A DNA stretch of 64,000 bases from Parasedimentitalea marina (GCF_004006175.1 NZ_CP033219.1:434001-498000); one strand, 5' to 3'. Shown: positions 18,305 through 26,946, numbered from the stretch's first letter. Made by a program: numbers and translations. Notes: generated by a model from the sequence alone, not told the origin.

Positions 18305-19303
18305 TTAGAAGTTCAGAGCCGGGCAGCTGTCGTCGGACATGTAGTTGTGCACTGACAGTTCGCCAGAAGCGATTTTTGCTGATGCAGCATCCACTGCGGC
18401 CTGCATGTCTGCACTGACCAGCGCGGCATTGTTGTCGTCCATCGCATAGCCGACGCCACCATTGGCGACACCCATGTGTACGTTGCCGCTTTCCAGATCT
18501 TCACCCTGTGAAAAGGCATCAAAGACTGCGTTGTCCACACGCTTCAGCATTGAGGTCAGAACTTTGCCTGGGTGCAGGTGGTTCTGGTTGCTGTCGACGC
18601 CGATGGACAGGATGCCTTCGTCAGCTGCAGTCTGCAGAACGCCAACACCAGTACCGCCAGCAGCTGCATAAACAACGTCAGCACCCTGGCTGATCTGTGC
18701 CTTGGTCAGCTCTGAGCCTTTAACCGGATCGTTCCATGCCGCCGGAGTGGTGCCGGTCATGTTGGCAATGATCTTGGCATCGGGATTGGCCGCCATGACG
18801 CCCTGGGCATAGCCACAGGCGAATTTGCGGATCAGTGGGATATCCATGCCACCGATGAAGCCTACGGTGCCAGACTTGGACGCCTGAGCGGCCATCATGC
18901 CAACCAGATACGATCCTTCGTGCTCCTGAAAGCCGATGCCGCGGACGTTGGGCATGTCCAGCCAGTCAACGTCGATGACGGCGAACTTGGTGTCTGGGTA
19001 ATCCGGTGCGACCTGGCTTAGGGCGTCAGAGAAGGCAAAGCCAGCCATGACGATTGGGTTAGATCCAGCTTCAGCGAAACGACGCAGTGCCTGCTCGCGC
19101 TGAGCTTCGGACTGCAGTTCAACTTCGCGGAATGTGCCACCCGTTTCTTCAGCCCAACGGGTCGCACCGGCAAAGGCAGCTTCGTTGAAGCTTTTGTCGA
19201 ATTTGCCGCCAAGGTCAAAAATGATGGCAGGATCAGCCAGCGACGCGCCAGCGGTCAGGGCGATCGTTGCGGCCGCTCCCATCAGAGATTTCATCAGAGT
19301 CAT
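18305..19303 (-). CDS. BMP family substrate-binding lipoprotein-like protein
   Basis: A 332-aa periplasmic binding protein (Bmp/PnrA/Med family) with a signal peptide cut near residue 23 (ASLADP). There is no lipobox Cys at the cleavage site, so it is probably soluble. Family motifs are FDLGGKFDKSFNEAAF near the mature N-terminus, GFIGGMDIPLIRKF and GVDSNQNHLHPGKVLTSMLKR. BMP proteins bind purine nucleosides or related ligands; the exact ligand is not shown here. It is the first gene of the importer operon. GGGAG stands 8 bases before the ATG. Confidence 0.92.
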   Translation of the reverse strand: MTLMKSLMGAAATIALTAGASLADPAIIFDLGGKFDKSFNEAAFAGATRWAEETGGTFREVELQSEAQREQALRRFAEAGSNPIVMAGFAFSDALSQVAPDYPDTKFAVIDVDWLDMPNVRGIGFQEHEGSYLVGMMAAQASKSGTVGFIGGMDIPLIRKFACGYAQGVMAANPDAKIIANMTGTTPAAWNDPVKGSELTKAQISQGADVVYAAAGGTGVGVLQTAADEGILSIGVDSNQNHLHPGKVLTSMLKRVDNAVFDAFSQGEDLESGNVHMGVANGGVGYAMDDNNAALVSADMQAAVDAASAKIASGELSVHNYMSDDSCPALNF

Positions 19304-19470
19304 GTGGGTACTCCCGGTTGTTTTTTTGTTTGGGGTGACTTTGTTGTATCAGCCACCCGATCAGAGACGTATCTCAAAAGGTGCAATGATTAAGGCCGCA
19401 GCCCGGCCAAGGGGTCAACCGCTTTTTGACCATTTGGTGTGATTTCGGGGTGTTGGTTCAATATCAAAGG

Positions 19471-19905
19471 CTATTTATGCGCTGACAAGGCCTGTCGCAT
19501 GAGTATGGCATCCACCGCCGGGCCATTTTGGCGGCGATAATAGCCGGGGCGATTCCCACAAATAGTGAAGTCACATGTTTTATACAGATCACAGGCCGGG
19601 GTGTTGTCGGCAGCCACCTCCAAAAACGCGGTTTCTGCACCCCGCTGGGCGGCTATGTCCCGCCAGGCAGTCATCACTGCACGGGCCAGACCCTGACGCT
19701 GGTGGTCCGGGTGGGTCGCAATGGTCAGCAACTCGGCCTCATCGACAACAACCCGCACCATGGCAAAGCACTGCGCGTCACCCACGACAAAGGTCAAATG
19801 GCTGTCCAGCAACGCGGTGAATTCTGCTGCGGTCCAGGGCCGGGATTGGGTGAAGGCGGCCGCATGGGTGGCTGCCATGGCAATTGGCGACAGTGGGTTA
19901 GCCAT
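19471..19905 (-). CDS. rimI: ribosomal-protein-alanine N-acetyltransferase
   Basis: A 144-aa GNAT-fold acetyltransferase. The acetyl-CoA loop HPDHQRQGLARAVM (motif A, Q/R-x-x-G-x-A) is central, followed by FLEVAADNTPACDLYKTCDF and the GNRPGYYRR segment, both typical of RimI. It acetylates the N-terminal alanine of ribosomal protein S18 in model bacteria. It overlaps tsaB by 8 bases, a common alphaproteobacterial arrangement, and is the third gene of the nfuA-tsaB-rimI set. Confidence 0.88.
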   Translation of the reverse strand: MANPLSPIAMAATHAAAFTQSRPWTAAEFTALLDSHLTFVVGDAQCFAMVRVVVDEAELLTIATHPDHQRQGLARAVMTAWRDIAAQRGAETAFLEVAADNTPACDLYKTCDFTICGNRPGYYRRQNGPAVDAILMRQALSAHK

Positions 19906-20521
19906 CGATCAACGCAGGGGGGACATCGCGAGAAGGGGCCGCGTCGGCGGCGCGTAAATACAGTGGCGCCGGCGGTGGCAAGGTGTTGTCATTGAACCGC
20001 AGCGCTGCGCAGCGCGCAATGGCTTCGGCAAGGTCTGCGGGCGTTGCCTCAGGCGCAAAGGTCAGCCCGGCACTGCGGGCGGCTTCGGCGGCCTCTTGGG
20101 CAGGCATCAGACGCGGTGCTTGGTCAAGAAGTGCTGCGTAGACCTGCTCGCGCGGGGCCGGGATTGCAACCAGCGCTCCGTCAGCTGCGCGGGCCTCAAA
20201 TCCGGTGACGCCGACGGCGGGTATGTCTAGCCCCAGCGCCAGCCCGCGTGCGGCCGAGACGCCGATGCGGATGCCTGTGAAATTGCCCGGACCTACGCCA
20301 ACGCCAATCGCCGACAAGTCTGCCCAGGCGGCACCGCCTTCGGATAAAACCTCTTCGAGCAGGACCATCAGCCGTTCGGCCTGACCGCGGGTCATTAGTT
20401 CTAACCGCTCTGCAACAATCGTATCGCCACGCAGCAAGGCGGCCGCGCAATGCGCGGCCGAGGTATCAAATCCCAATACTAGTGGCTCAGACGACACGGT
20501 TGCTCCTTTTGCGCCGATCAT
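19898..20521 (-). CDS. tsaB: tRNA threonylcarbamoyladenosine biosynthesis protein TsaB
   Basis: A 207-aa ASKHA-fold protein that acts with TsaD and TsaE to make the t6A37 modification in ANN-decoding tRNAs. Hallmarks are the N-terminal GFDTSAAHCAAALL and GVGVGPGNFTGIRIGVSAARGLA. The start ATG overlaps the nfuA stop as ATGA (4 nt). Its 3' end overlaps rimI by 8 bases. The three genes are therefore coupled and probably share the promoter and iron box ahead of nfuA. Confidence 0.92.
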   Translation of the reverse strand: MIGAKGATVSSEPLVLGFDTSAAHCAAALLRGDTIVAERLELMTRGQAERLMVLLEEVLSEGGAAWADLSAIGVGVGPGNFTGIRIGVSAARGLALGLDIPAVGVTGFEARAADGALVAIPAPREQVYAALLDQAPRLMPAQEAAEAARSAGLTFAPEATPADLAEAIARCAALRFNDNTLPPPAPLYLRAADAAPSRDVPPALIDG

Positions 20522-21084
20522 ACGGCGACGGGCCGAACCTCGGTCACTTCGGGGATATAGTGACGCAGCAGGTTCTCGATGCCCATCTTCAGGGTCAGCG
20601 TCGAGGAGGGGCAGCCCGCGCAGGCGCCTTGCATGTGCAGGTAAACCACACCGCGTTCAAAGCCGTGAAATGTGATGTCGCCGCCATCTTGGGCCACTGC
20701 GGGGCGCACCCGGCTGTCAAGCAGCTCTTTGATCTGATCAACGATCTCAGAATCTTCACCGGTATGCTCGGCGTGGCCCGAGGCTGGCGCGGCGCCGTCA
20801 TCTGCCATGACTGGCTGGCCGGATTGGTAATGCTCCATCACTGCGCCTAAAATGGCGGGTTTGATGTGATCCCATTCGATCGTCTCAGCCTTGGTCACCG
20901 TGACAAAGTCATTGCCAAAGAAGACACCAGTCACGCCGTTTACCGCAAAGATGCGCGTGGCCAGTGGCGATTTGCCAGCTGTATCGGGTGTGGGGAAGTC
21001 GGCGGTGCCAACCTCAAGCACGGCCTGACCCGGAAGGAATTTCAGCGTCGCCGGGTTGGGCGTTGATTCAGTCTGAATGAACAT
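20518..21084 (-). CDS. nfuA: Nfu-type iron-sulfur cluster carrier
   Basis: A 188-aa protein with an N-terminal Nfu domain (MFIQTESTPNPATLKFLPG) and a C-terminal NifU-like scaffold domain containing GACAGCPSSTLTLKMGIENLL, where the two Cys (CAGC) hold a [4Fe-4S] cluster. It delivers clusters to target enzymes in the cytosol. A near-perfect Irr-type palindrome lies 58 bases upstream, pointing to iron/heme control. It is the first gene of the nfuA-tsaB-rimI set. Confidence 0.93.
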   Translation of the reverse strand: MFIQTESTPNPATLKFLPGQAVLEVGTADFPTPDTAGKSPLATRIFAVNGVTGVFFGNDFVTVTKAETIEWDHIKPAILGAVMEHYQSGQPVMADDGAAPASGHAEHTGEDSEIVDQIKELLDSRVRPAVAQDGGDITFHGFERGVVYLHMQGACAGCPSSTLTLKMGIENLLRHYIPEVTEVRPVAV

Positions 21085-21141
21085 AACGGGTCTCCAAAAG
21101 CCATGACGAGGATATGCGCTCCGTGCCTGTGTAAGTCAAGG

Positions 21142-21158
21142 ATTAGAACGATTCTAAT
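21142..21158. promoter_or_regulatory. Irr-box-like operator upstream of nfuA
   Basis: The sequence ATTAGAACGATTCTAAT is a perfect 7-bp inverted repeat with a 3-bp centre. It closely matches the published alphaproteobacterial iron-control (Irr) consensus TTTAGAAnnnTTCTAAA, differing only in the outermost pair. It lies between the uspA stop and the nfuA start, so nfuA is the likely target. Confidence 0.6.
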
Positions 21159-21200
21159 ATTCGACTTGATGCGAGCTGCACATCAAGTTCAAGTCCGCTA

Positions 21201-21656
21201 TCAGGTGATCGCTTCGAGTTTTTCTTTGGAAAGATCACCTGGCACGATGGTAATTGGGATTGGCAAGCTGCCCGAAGACCGGCTGAGTTGACTGACCAGA
21301 GGGCCGGGGCCTTTGCGGTCGTTCCCCGCCCCAAGCACCAAGACTCCGATGTCCGGATTGGCGCCGATATGGTCGATAATCTCTTGCTGGGGTTCGCCTT
21401 CGCGGATCACCAAAACAGGGTCGACGCCCTGACGGTCGCGCATCCATTTGGCAAAAACTTCAAAATGCGCATGGATGCGTTCGCGGGCTTCCTCACGGAT
21501 CATCTCGCCAACGCCGATCCAGTGATTGAACTCGTCTGGCGGAATGATCGACAGGATTTCAACACCCGCATCTGTATGTGCTGCGCGCATGGCAGCAAAG
21601 CGCATGGCGTTCAGGCATTCGCGGCTGTCATCCAGCACGACTAGAAATTTGCGCAT
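21201..21656 (-). CDS. UspA-family universal stress protein
   Basis: A 151-aa single-domain Usp protein. It starts MRKFLVVLDDSRECLNAMRFA with the usual first strand and Asp, and ends with a VLVLGAGN...SSGSLPIPITIVPG segment equivalent to the ATP-binding G-rich loop. The start at 21656 is fixed by GGAGG six bases upstream. It may bind nucleotide and respond to stress; no specific partner is evident. It follows the AbrB-like permease gene by about 20 bases and may share its transcript. Confidence 0.88.
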   Translation of the reverse strand: MRKFLVVLDDSRECLNAMRFAAMRAAHTDAGVEILSIIPPDEFNHWIGVGEMIREEARERIHAHFEVFAKWMRDRQGVDPVLVIREGEPQQEIIDHIGANPDIGVLVLGAGNDRKGPGPLVSQLSRSSGSLPIPITIVPGDLSKEKLEAIT

Positions 21657-21677
21657 ATCGGTCCTCCACAATCTTGC

Positions 21678-22748
21678 TCAATCTGCCCGAGGGTCCCGCC
21701 GCTGTCCATCAGATTCCTCAGCGGCCAAGCGGTGGATGTGTGTGGCATAGAGTGTAAGGACGAATGCAAGGATGAGCAGGCGAAACACATGGGCTGCCGC
21801 AACAAAGCTGGGATCAGCCCCCATTGCGGCCGCCACAATGACCATCGTCTCCAGTCCGCCGGGTGCAAACCCAAGCAGAACATCCATAACGGGTAGCCCC
21901 GAAATCTGGGCGGCAGGAACTGCAAACAGAGCCGCCAGACCGGAGGTCAGGACAACAATTGCCAGACCGGCTAACAGACTGTGACTCAAATCATGCCAAG
22001 ACATGCCACTGAACCGGGTGCCGATCAGGCTGCCCATCAAGACCAATGCGCCCTGTGCCAGCCAATCCGGAAGTGTCCCGGTGGTCATAGAGGACAGGTG
22101 GGTACTTGCAGCCACCAAAATACCGGCAAGCAATGTTGGGGCCGGCAGTTTTAGCCAGTGCAGAATGGGAGACAGGGCCAAGGCCGCCACAATTTGCAGC
22201 AAAAGCCAGGCCCAGGATGTGGACACATAGCCGCGTGGCAGGCCTGCTCCGATGTCCATTCCAACCGCTTGTGCCGCCAAAGGCACCACTAGGGTTAATG
22301 CCATAAGGCGGATCGATGCCAGAACCACTGGTCTCGTCAAGGACAGGGATAAACTGTCCGCCAGTGCAATAACCAGAGACAAATGCCCCGGAGCAGAGCC
22401 CAGAAAGGCCTCATCGCGGTCAAATGTCAAAATGCGTGGAAGCAGCCAACGGCCAATCCATGGCGTTATCAGTGTCAAAATGGCCAGCAGGAAAAAGGCA
22501 ATGGGCCATCGCATCATGGCCTGAATGCTGTCCGGACCTATCATCGAGCCAATGCTGAGCCCGACCAGTAGAAACCCTGCGTTCCGAAATCCTGCTGCAA
22601 TGGCAGTCTGAACGCCGCACAGCCCTGCAATAGCAACGGCGACGGCTGGGCCAGCCAGCAAACCCATTGGCATGTTGAAAACCAGTGCCACCAAAGCGCC
22701 AATCCCCCCGATAACCAGGGTGATGGCGCTCTGGCGGGGGTCAGCCAT
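21678..22748 (-). CDS. AbrB-family membrane protein (putative ammonia monooxygenase-type permease)
   Basis: A 356-aa very hydrophobic protein with about ten helices arranged as two similar halves, as in the AbrB duplication family of transport regulators. The repeated pattern LGFAPGGLETMV (C-terminal half) and GSAPGHLSLV (first half) marks the duplication. Substrate is unknown. The start at 22748 overlaps the end of the aminotransferase gene by 8 bases, so translation is probably coupled. An in-frame start at 22823 would overlap much further and is less likely. Confidence 0.82.
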   Translation of the reverse strand: MADPRQSAITLVIGGIGALVALVFNMPMGLLAGPAVAVAIAGLCGVQTAIAAGFRNAGFLLVGLSIGSMIGPDSIQAMMRWPIAFFLLAILTLITPWIGRWLLPRILTFDRDEAFLGSAPGHLSLVIALADSLSLSLTRPVVLASIRLMALTLVVPLAAQAVGMDIGAGLPRGYVSTSWAWLLLQIVAALALSPILHWLKLPAPTLLAGILVAASTHLSSMTTGTLPDWLAQGALVLMGSLIGTRFSGMSWHDLSHSLLAGLAIVVLTSGLAALFAVPAAQISGLPVMDVLLGFAPGGLETMVIVAAAMGADPSFVAAAHVFRLLILAFVLTLYATHIHRLAAEESDGQRRDPRAD

Positions 22749-23604
22749 TTGACTGTGCCCAGTCCCAATACAGGTCGCGGACGCGTTTTGTGACGGGTCC
22801 AATCTGGTATTGGCGGTTGTCAAAGGCGGTTACCGGTGTGACTTTGCTCATGTTACCAGACAGGAATATCTCATCTGCGGCCTCAAAGTCAGCGTAGCCC
22901 AGCACCGTTTCATGCACAGTGACGCCATCAGCGCGCAGGTTGGCGATGTGGCGTGCCCGGGTGATGCCGCTTAGGAATGTGCCATTGGCGATTGGGGTAA
23001 ACACTGCGCCGTCGCGCACCATGAAGATATTGGTGGTGGCGGTTTCGGCGACATTGCCCAAAGGATCCAGAACCATCGCATTCGAGAAACCCTTTGACCG
23101 GGCCTCGCGAAGCATTCGCGCGTTGTTGGGGTACAGACAACCGGCCTTGGCATTGACCACGGCGCTGTCCAGCGTCGGGCGGCGGAACCGGGTCCGGGTC
23201 AAGGTTGCACTGGCGTTTGCGGCGGCCATCGGGATTTGCTCTAGGCAGAGGGCAAATCCGGTGGCGTCAGCCGAGGGAGCGATGGTCGTTTCATCCCCGT
23301 CCAGGCCCCAGTAGATGGGCCGGATATAGACCGCAGCGCCTTTGTCATACAGCGCCAGACCCTCGCGGGCGATGGCGACCATATCGGCTGTTGAGACGGT
23401 TGGTGTCAGCATCAATGCCTTGGCCGACTGGTTGACACGCTCACAATGCAGATCCAGATCCGGCGTCATACCGTCAAACAGCCGTGCGCCGTCAAACACG
23501 GACGAGCCAAGCCAGGTCGCGTGATCGGCAGCCCGCATAATCGGTACGTTGCCGTCCTGCCAGCTGCCGTTGAAAAATGTGCGGATATTGCTACCGGTTG
23601 CCAT
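22741..23604 (-). CDS. class IV (branched-chain-type) aminotransferase
   Basis: A 287-aa PLP-dependent fold-type IV aminotransferase. The PLP-binding Lys is K153 in VNAKAGCLYPNN. Other family segments are SSVFDGARLFDG, the YIRPIYWGL strand and ETATTNIFMVRDG near the PLP phosphate site. It probably acts on branched-chain amino acids or their keto acids, although D-amino-acid transaminases share the fold. It is the first gene of a coupled set with the AbrB-like permease and possibly uspA. Confidence 0.88.
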   Translation of the reverse strand: MATGSNIRTFFNGSWQDGNVPIMRAADHATWLGSSVFDGARLFDGMTPDLDLHCERVNQSAKALMLTPTVSTADMVAIAREGLALYDKGAAVYIRPIYWGLDGDETTIAPSADATGFALCLEQIPMAAANASATLTRTRFRRPTLDSAVVNAKAGCLYPNNARMLREARSKGFSNAMVLDPLGNVAETATTNIFMVRDGAVFTPIANGTFLSGITRARHIANLRADGVTVHETVLGYADFEAADEIFLSGNMSKVTPVTAFDNRQYQIGPVTKRVRDLYWDWAQSNG

Positions 23605-24062
23605 CAGGATGCCTCAACAATGAATTGGAGATGGGCGAAACCTAAGTAGAAATGGGTCAGCCGTCCAGACCTTTTGTGACTTCGCTTGCCACGCGCGGAG
23701 AGTTGGACTGCTCTCTCCTTAATTCTGATCGCCGCAGCTATAGTCGGGTTTGATGTACGTCTATCACCACTGATCTGAGGCTCTGCTGTCCAATTCTCCG
23801 TGGCTGGGCCGTCAGGGAGTTTCCTTTGACCTTTGAGGAAAGATTTTCAATTGCAGTGGCCGATCAGATTGCAGGCGGATTACTCTGATTGCACCTTGCC
23901 TTTTGCATCGCCGACCTTGGCACAGGCGGGTGGGGCCTGGGGGGCGATGCTTAGCAGTTGGAACAGCCGTTTTATCAATGTGATCGAGATTACAGATAGA
24001 TTGAGCCTTTATCGCTAGGCTTAAAATTTCAACGACCGCATAGTTCAAGGCCGGAGGTGAAA
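23605..24062. other. intergenic stretch with no supportable gene
   Basis: About 450 bases between the divergent aminotransferase and DUF3307 genes. A 20-codon frame starting at TTG near 23836, preceded by GGGAG, and a 61-codon frame at 23833-24018 exist, but neither shows protein-family features. Promoters for both flanking genes presumably lie here. Confidence 0.4.
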
Positions 24063-24377
24063 TTGGACGTTCTTGCTCTAATGATTTTTGCTCACGCCCT
24101 AGCAGACTATCCCTTGCAAGGTGATTTTCTAGCGCGCGCCAAGAACCATACAGCTCCGATATGCGGAGTGCCCTGGTATCACGCCCTTGCGGCCCACTGT
24201 ACGATCCACGGTGGTTTTGTCGGCATTATCACTGGTTCGCTTGCCTTAGGTCTCGCCGAATTCGTTATTCATGCCGCCACAGATTACGCCAAGTGCTCCG
24301 GCCGGATTTCATACAATACCGACCAGGCCATTCATATTGGATGCAAAGTGGTTTGGGCTTCAATCCTCGTGATCTGA
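24063..24377 (+). CDS. DUF3307 family protein
   Basis: A 104-aa protein with hydrophobic helices. The N-terminal FAHALADYPLQGDFLARAKNH pattern (H-x3-D-x2-L-Q) and the later FVIHAATDYAKC helix with conserved H and D identify the DUF3307 family, whose function is unknown and which also occurs in phages. The best start is TTG at 24063 because GGAGG lies 5 bases before it; a GTG at 24057 would overlap that ribosome site. A more distant DUF3307-type gene occurs at 61568. It stands alone and converges on the paa operon. Confidence 0.75.
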   Translation: MDVLALMIFAHALADYPLQGDFLARAKNHTAPICGVPWYHALAAHCTIHGGFVGIITGSLALGLAEFVIHAATDYAKCSGRISYNTDQAIHIGCKVVWASILVI

Positions 24378-24393
24378 TCAGCTAAACTCTTTT

Positions 24394-24463
24394 GGCGCGC
24401 CTCTTGGCGCGCCACGCCCAACGGGATTTGGGGCATCTTTGATGCTCCAAATCCGGGCGGGAG
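24394..24463 (-). repeat. multi-hairpin element, copy C (shortened)
   Basis: On the minus strand it starts CTCCCGCCC at 24463, then a GGATTTGG.../CCAAATCC arm, then GTTGGGCGTGGC and a perfect 8-bp self-complementary GGCGCGCC pair (24394-24401 with 24406-24413). It lacks the third arm and closing CGGGAG. It lies 17 bases after the stop of the last paa-operon gene, in the same orientation. Confidence 0.6.
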
Positions 24464-24480
24464 ATCATCGCGCTTTGCGG

Positions 24481-25242
24481 TCAGGTCGCAGGCATCAACC
24501 CATGTTTTTCGAGTTTCGCGGCGGAAATTTCCTGCCATTGCGCTTTTAAGGCGGCGTTGCTGTTCCTGCGCAGCCCCATGGCTTTGAGACCGTCAAACTT
24601 CTGCGAGCTTTCGTCGCCAAAGCTGGCGGCGACACGGGGCCACCAATAGTTTACCAGGCTTTGTAACTCAGCCGATGCATCTTGCTCGGCAAGGGAGCCT
24701 AGCCCCTTGTCAGCCAAGTCGGTGTGTTGGGCCTCGATGGGGGTGATGATGCGAAAGGCCTCGGCCAGTGGCTGGTACGAAACCTGCTGAAGTTCGTCCA
24801 ATTGCACTGCCACGGCAAGTCCCATTAGCAGGTTCATCACAACCGCATCACCCCAACTTATCAGGGGATAGTTGAACACGGCCAGCCGCATGTCGTGATC
24901 GCTGCGCCGCTGGGTGATATCCGCGTCGCGGGGCAGGCGGGCGGTCCAGGGATGATGGTTGGCATAGCGCCCGGTATCAGCGCCGAACTCTCCCATCAGG
25001 GTTAAAACGCGATCCGCGTTGGCGGTCTTTTCATGCACGATCTGGGCCGCCGACATCCGTTCGCGGACACCCGGACCGGCGTTGATCATTTCGGCAAAGC
25101 CTGCTGCGCCGGCCAGTTCGCTGTCCACAAAGATCGCCATGATCTTCATCAGTTCGGCGCGATAGCGCGGCGTTACATTGCTGGGGCTGGTCAACATGCC
25201 GCCAGCAGCGAGGTAGGTTTCAATGCTCATGTCATCGGCCAT
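24481..25242 (-). CDS. extra PaaA/PaaC-like protein of the phenylacetate operon
   Basis: A 253-aa all-helical protein of the phenylacetic acid catabolic (PF05138, ferritin-like) family. Candidate di-iron ligands are E in FVDSELAG and the E-x2-H of IEAQHTD, but the first E-x2-H of PaaA is replaced here by E-x2-A (HEKTAN). It may be a structural or modified subunit, not a classic monooxygenase. The start at 25242 is supported by GGAGA; it follows paaE by 22 bases and ends the operon. Confidence 0.75.
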   Translation of the reverse strand: MADDMSIETYLAAGGMLTSPSNVTPRYRAELMKIMAIFVDSELAGAAGFAEMINAGPGVRERMSAAQIVHEKTANADRVLTLMGEFGADTGRYANHHPWTARLPRDADITQRRSDHDMRLAVFNYPLISWGDAVVMNLLMGLAVAVQLDELQQVSYQPLAEAFRIITPIEAQHTDLADKGLGSLAEQDASAELQSLVNYWWPRVAASFGDESSQKFDGLKAMGLRRNSNAALKAQWQEISAAKLEKHGLMPAT

Positions 25243-25264
25243 GGTGGTCTCTCCATCCATCGTA

Positions 25265-26338
25265 TTATTGATCGTAGTCTACCACCACGGTGTCGGTCAC
25301 CGGATAGGATTGGCAGGACAGGATATAGCCCTTTTCGACCTCGTAATCCTCAAGCGCATGGTTGACGGCCATGTCCACTTCGCCCTCAATCACCTTGCAG
25401 CGACAGGTCGAACAGACCCCCGCTTTGCAGGCATAGGGCACGTCCATCGCATTGCCCAATGCGGCATCCAGGATCGACAGGTCTTTGGGCATTTCGATGG
25501 TGCGGGTGGCACCGTCCAGGGTGATTGCGGCGCGAGTCAGATTGGCGCTGCTGGCCGCATCAGCCGAGACCGCTTTGCGCGCGGCGCGGCCCGGTTGGGC
25601 GCTGGCAAACAGCTCGAATTTGATCTGAGTGTCGTTCAGCCCCGCCGTGCGCAGGGCCGCAGCGATACCCAGCATCATCGGTTCCGGGCCACAGATGAAG
25701 GCGGTATCGACGTTATGAATGTCGATCCAATGCTGGAACAGCTGTGCACATTTCTCTTCTGTCACCAGACCGGTGAACAGGTCGATGTCTTGCGCGTCGC
25801 TTTCCAGGATGTGGATCACGCTCAGTCGACCCATATACAGGTTCTTCAGATCCTCCAGTTCCTCGCGGAACATGATCGTGTTCACGCTCTTGTTGGCGTA
25901 GACCAGTGTGAAACGCGAGTGGGGCTCGGCTGCGAGGGTGGTCTTCAGGATCGACAGCACCGGCGTGACACCTGACCCACCGGCAAAGCCGAGGTAGTGT
26001 TTGCGCGCATCCGCTGCAACCGGGGTAAAAAAGCTGCCCATTGGCGGCATTGCCTGCAGGGTGTCGCCCACCTGTAGGTCTTGGTTGGCCCAGGTCGAAA
26101 AGGCACCGCCGTCGACGCGTTTGATGCCCACTTGCAAGATACCCTCGTCCTTGCCCGCGCAGATCGAATAGGACCGGCGCAGTTCTTCGCCATCAAAGTC
26201 GCGGCGAAAGGTCAGGTACTGGCCTTGGGTAAAGTCAAATTCCGACGCGGCACCATTGACGGGCTTTAGCGTCACCACCACGGCGTCGCGGATGGTTTTG
26301 TGGATGTTGGTAACAGTCAGGTCATGAAAGCGCGCCAT
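25265..26338 (-). CDS. paaE: phenylacetyl-CoA epoxidase reductase subunit
   Basis: A 357-aa protein passing electrons from NADPH to the PaaA di-iron centre. The N-terminal flavin/NAD ferredoxin-reductase module has RRSYSICAG and GFAGGSGVTPVLSI; the C-terminal plant-type ferredoxin domain has CKAGVCSTCRCKV plus a last Cys in ILSCQSYP. The start at 26338 (MARFHDLTV) is set by GAGGAG seven bases upstream; the 29 residues before it in the open frame are not conserved-looking. It follows paaD by about 10 bases. Confidence 0.95.
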   Translation of the reverse strand: MARFHDLTVTNIHKTIRDAVVVTLKPVNGAASEFDFTQGQYLTFRRDFDGEELRRSYSICAGKDEGILQVGIKRVDGGAFSTWANQDLQVGDTLQAMPPMGSFFTPVAADARKHYLGFAGGSGVTPVLSILKTTLAAEPHSRFTLVYANKSVNTIMFREELEDLKNLYMGRLSVIHILESDAQDIDLFTGLVTEEKCAQLFQHWIDIHNVDTAFICGPEPMMLGIAAALRTAGLNDTQIKFELFASAQPGRAARKAVSADAASSANLTRAAITLDGATRTIEMPKDLSILDAALGNAMDVPYACKAGVCSTCRCKVIEGEVDMAVNHALEDYEVEKGYILSCQSYPVTDTVVVDYDQ

Positions 26339-26348
26339 GGGTGTCTCC

Positions 26349-26822
26349 TCAGATGCACTTGAAATAATCAAAAGGTTCAAGGCAGTCCTGGCAGCGCCAG
26401 TGGGCCTTACACGGGGTCGAGCCAAATTGGCTGACTTTGGTCACGTTGGTGCTGCGGCAGTTGGGGCAGCGTTCGGGTCCGCCTGCGGGCTGCGGGGGGG
26501 CGATGCCGTAGTCCTCCAGCTTGGCGCGGCCCTTGTCGGACATCCAGTCGGTGGTCCAGGCCGGTGAAATTTGGGTTTTCAACTCGAGATGTTCGATGCC
26601 GTGATCACGCAGTGCCGTGTCGATATCGAGATTTATGATCGAGGTTGCCGGGCAGCCCGAATAGGTTGGCGTGACCGAGACGGTCAGGGTGTCATCGATC
26701 CATTCAACGCCGCGAATGATGCCAAGATCCACCAGCGAGATCACCGGGATTTCCGGATCAGGCACGGCGTCCAGCCACTCCCAGATCTGGTCAACACTTG
26801 GCTTGTTATGCAGTTGGCTCAT
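26349..26822 (-). CDS. paaD: phenylacetyl-CoA epoxidase assembly protein PaaD
   Basis: A 157-aa protein: an N-terminal MIP18/DUF59 domain (PDPEIPVISLVDLGIIRGV) and a C-terminal zinc-ribbon-like part with paired Cys (CPNC, and CQDC). PaaD is thought to help assemble the metal centre of the epoxidase. The start at 26822 (MSQLHNKPSVDQIWEWL) is chosen; the open frame runs 28 codons further, but that part overlaps a GC-rich hairpin between paaC and paaD. Confidence 0.92.
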   Translation of the reverse strand: MSQLHNKPSVDQIWEWLDAVPDPEIPVISLVDLGIIRGVEWIDDTLTVSVTPTYSGCPATSIINLDIDTALRDHGIEHLELKTQISPAWTTDWMSDKGRAKLEDYGIAPPQPAGGPERCPNCRSTNVTKVSQFGSTPCKAHWRCQDCLEPFDYFKCI

Positions 26823-26869
26823 GTGCTGTGCTTTCCAATCGAAATAGTCCGGACGATAGGCCGAGCAGC

Positions 26870-26918
26870 CCCCGACCTCCCCCACGGGAGGGGGCTTTAC
26901 CCCCACCCGAGGCCGGGG
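26870..26918. repeat. GC-rich hairpin between paaC and paaD
   Basis: Outer arms CCCCGACCTC (26870-26879) and GAGGCCGGGG (26909-26918) pair with one mismatch and enclose further G/C-tract arms. In the operon transcript it would fold strongly, and it could mark an RNA processing or stability point between PaaC and PaaD coding regions. Confidence 0.5.
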
Positions 26919-26946
26919 TTGCCCTTTGCTCTAATGTCCTGACGCC

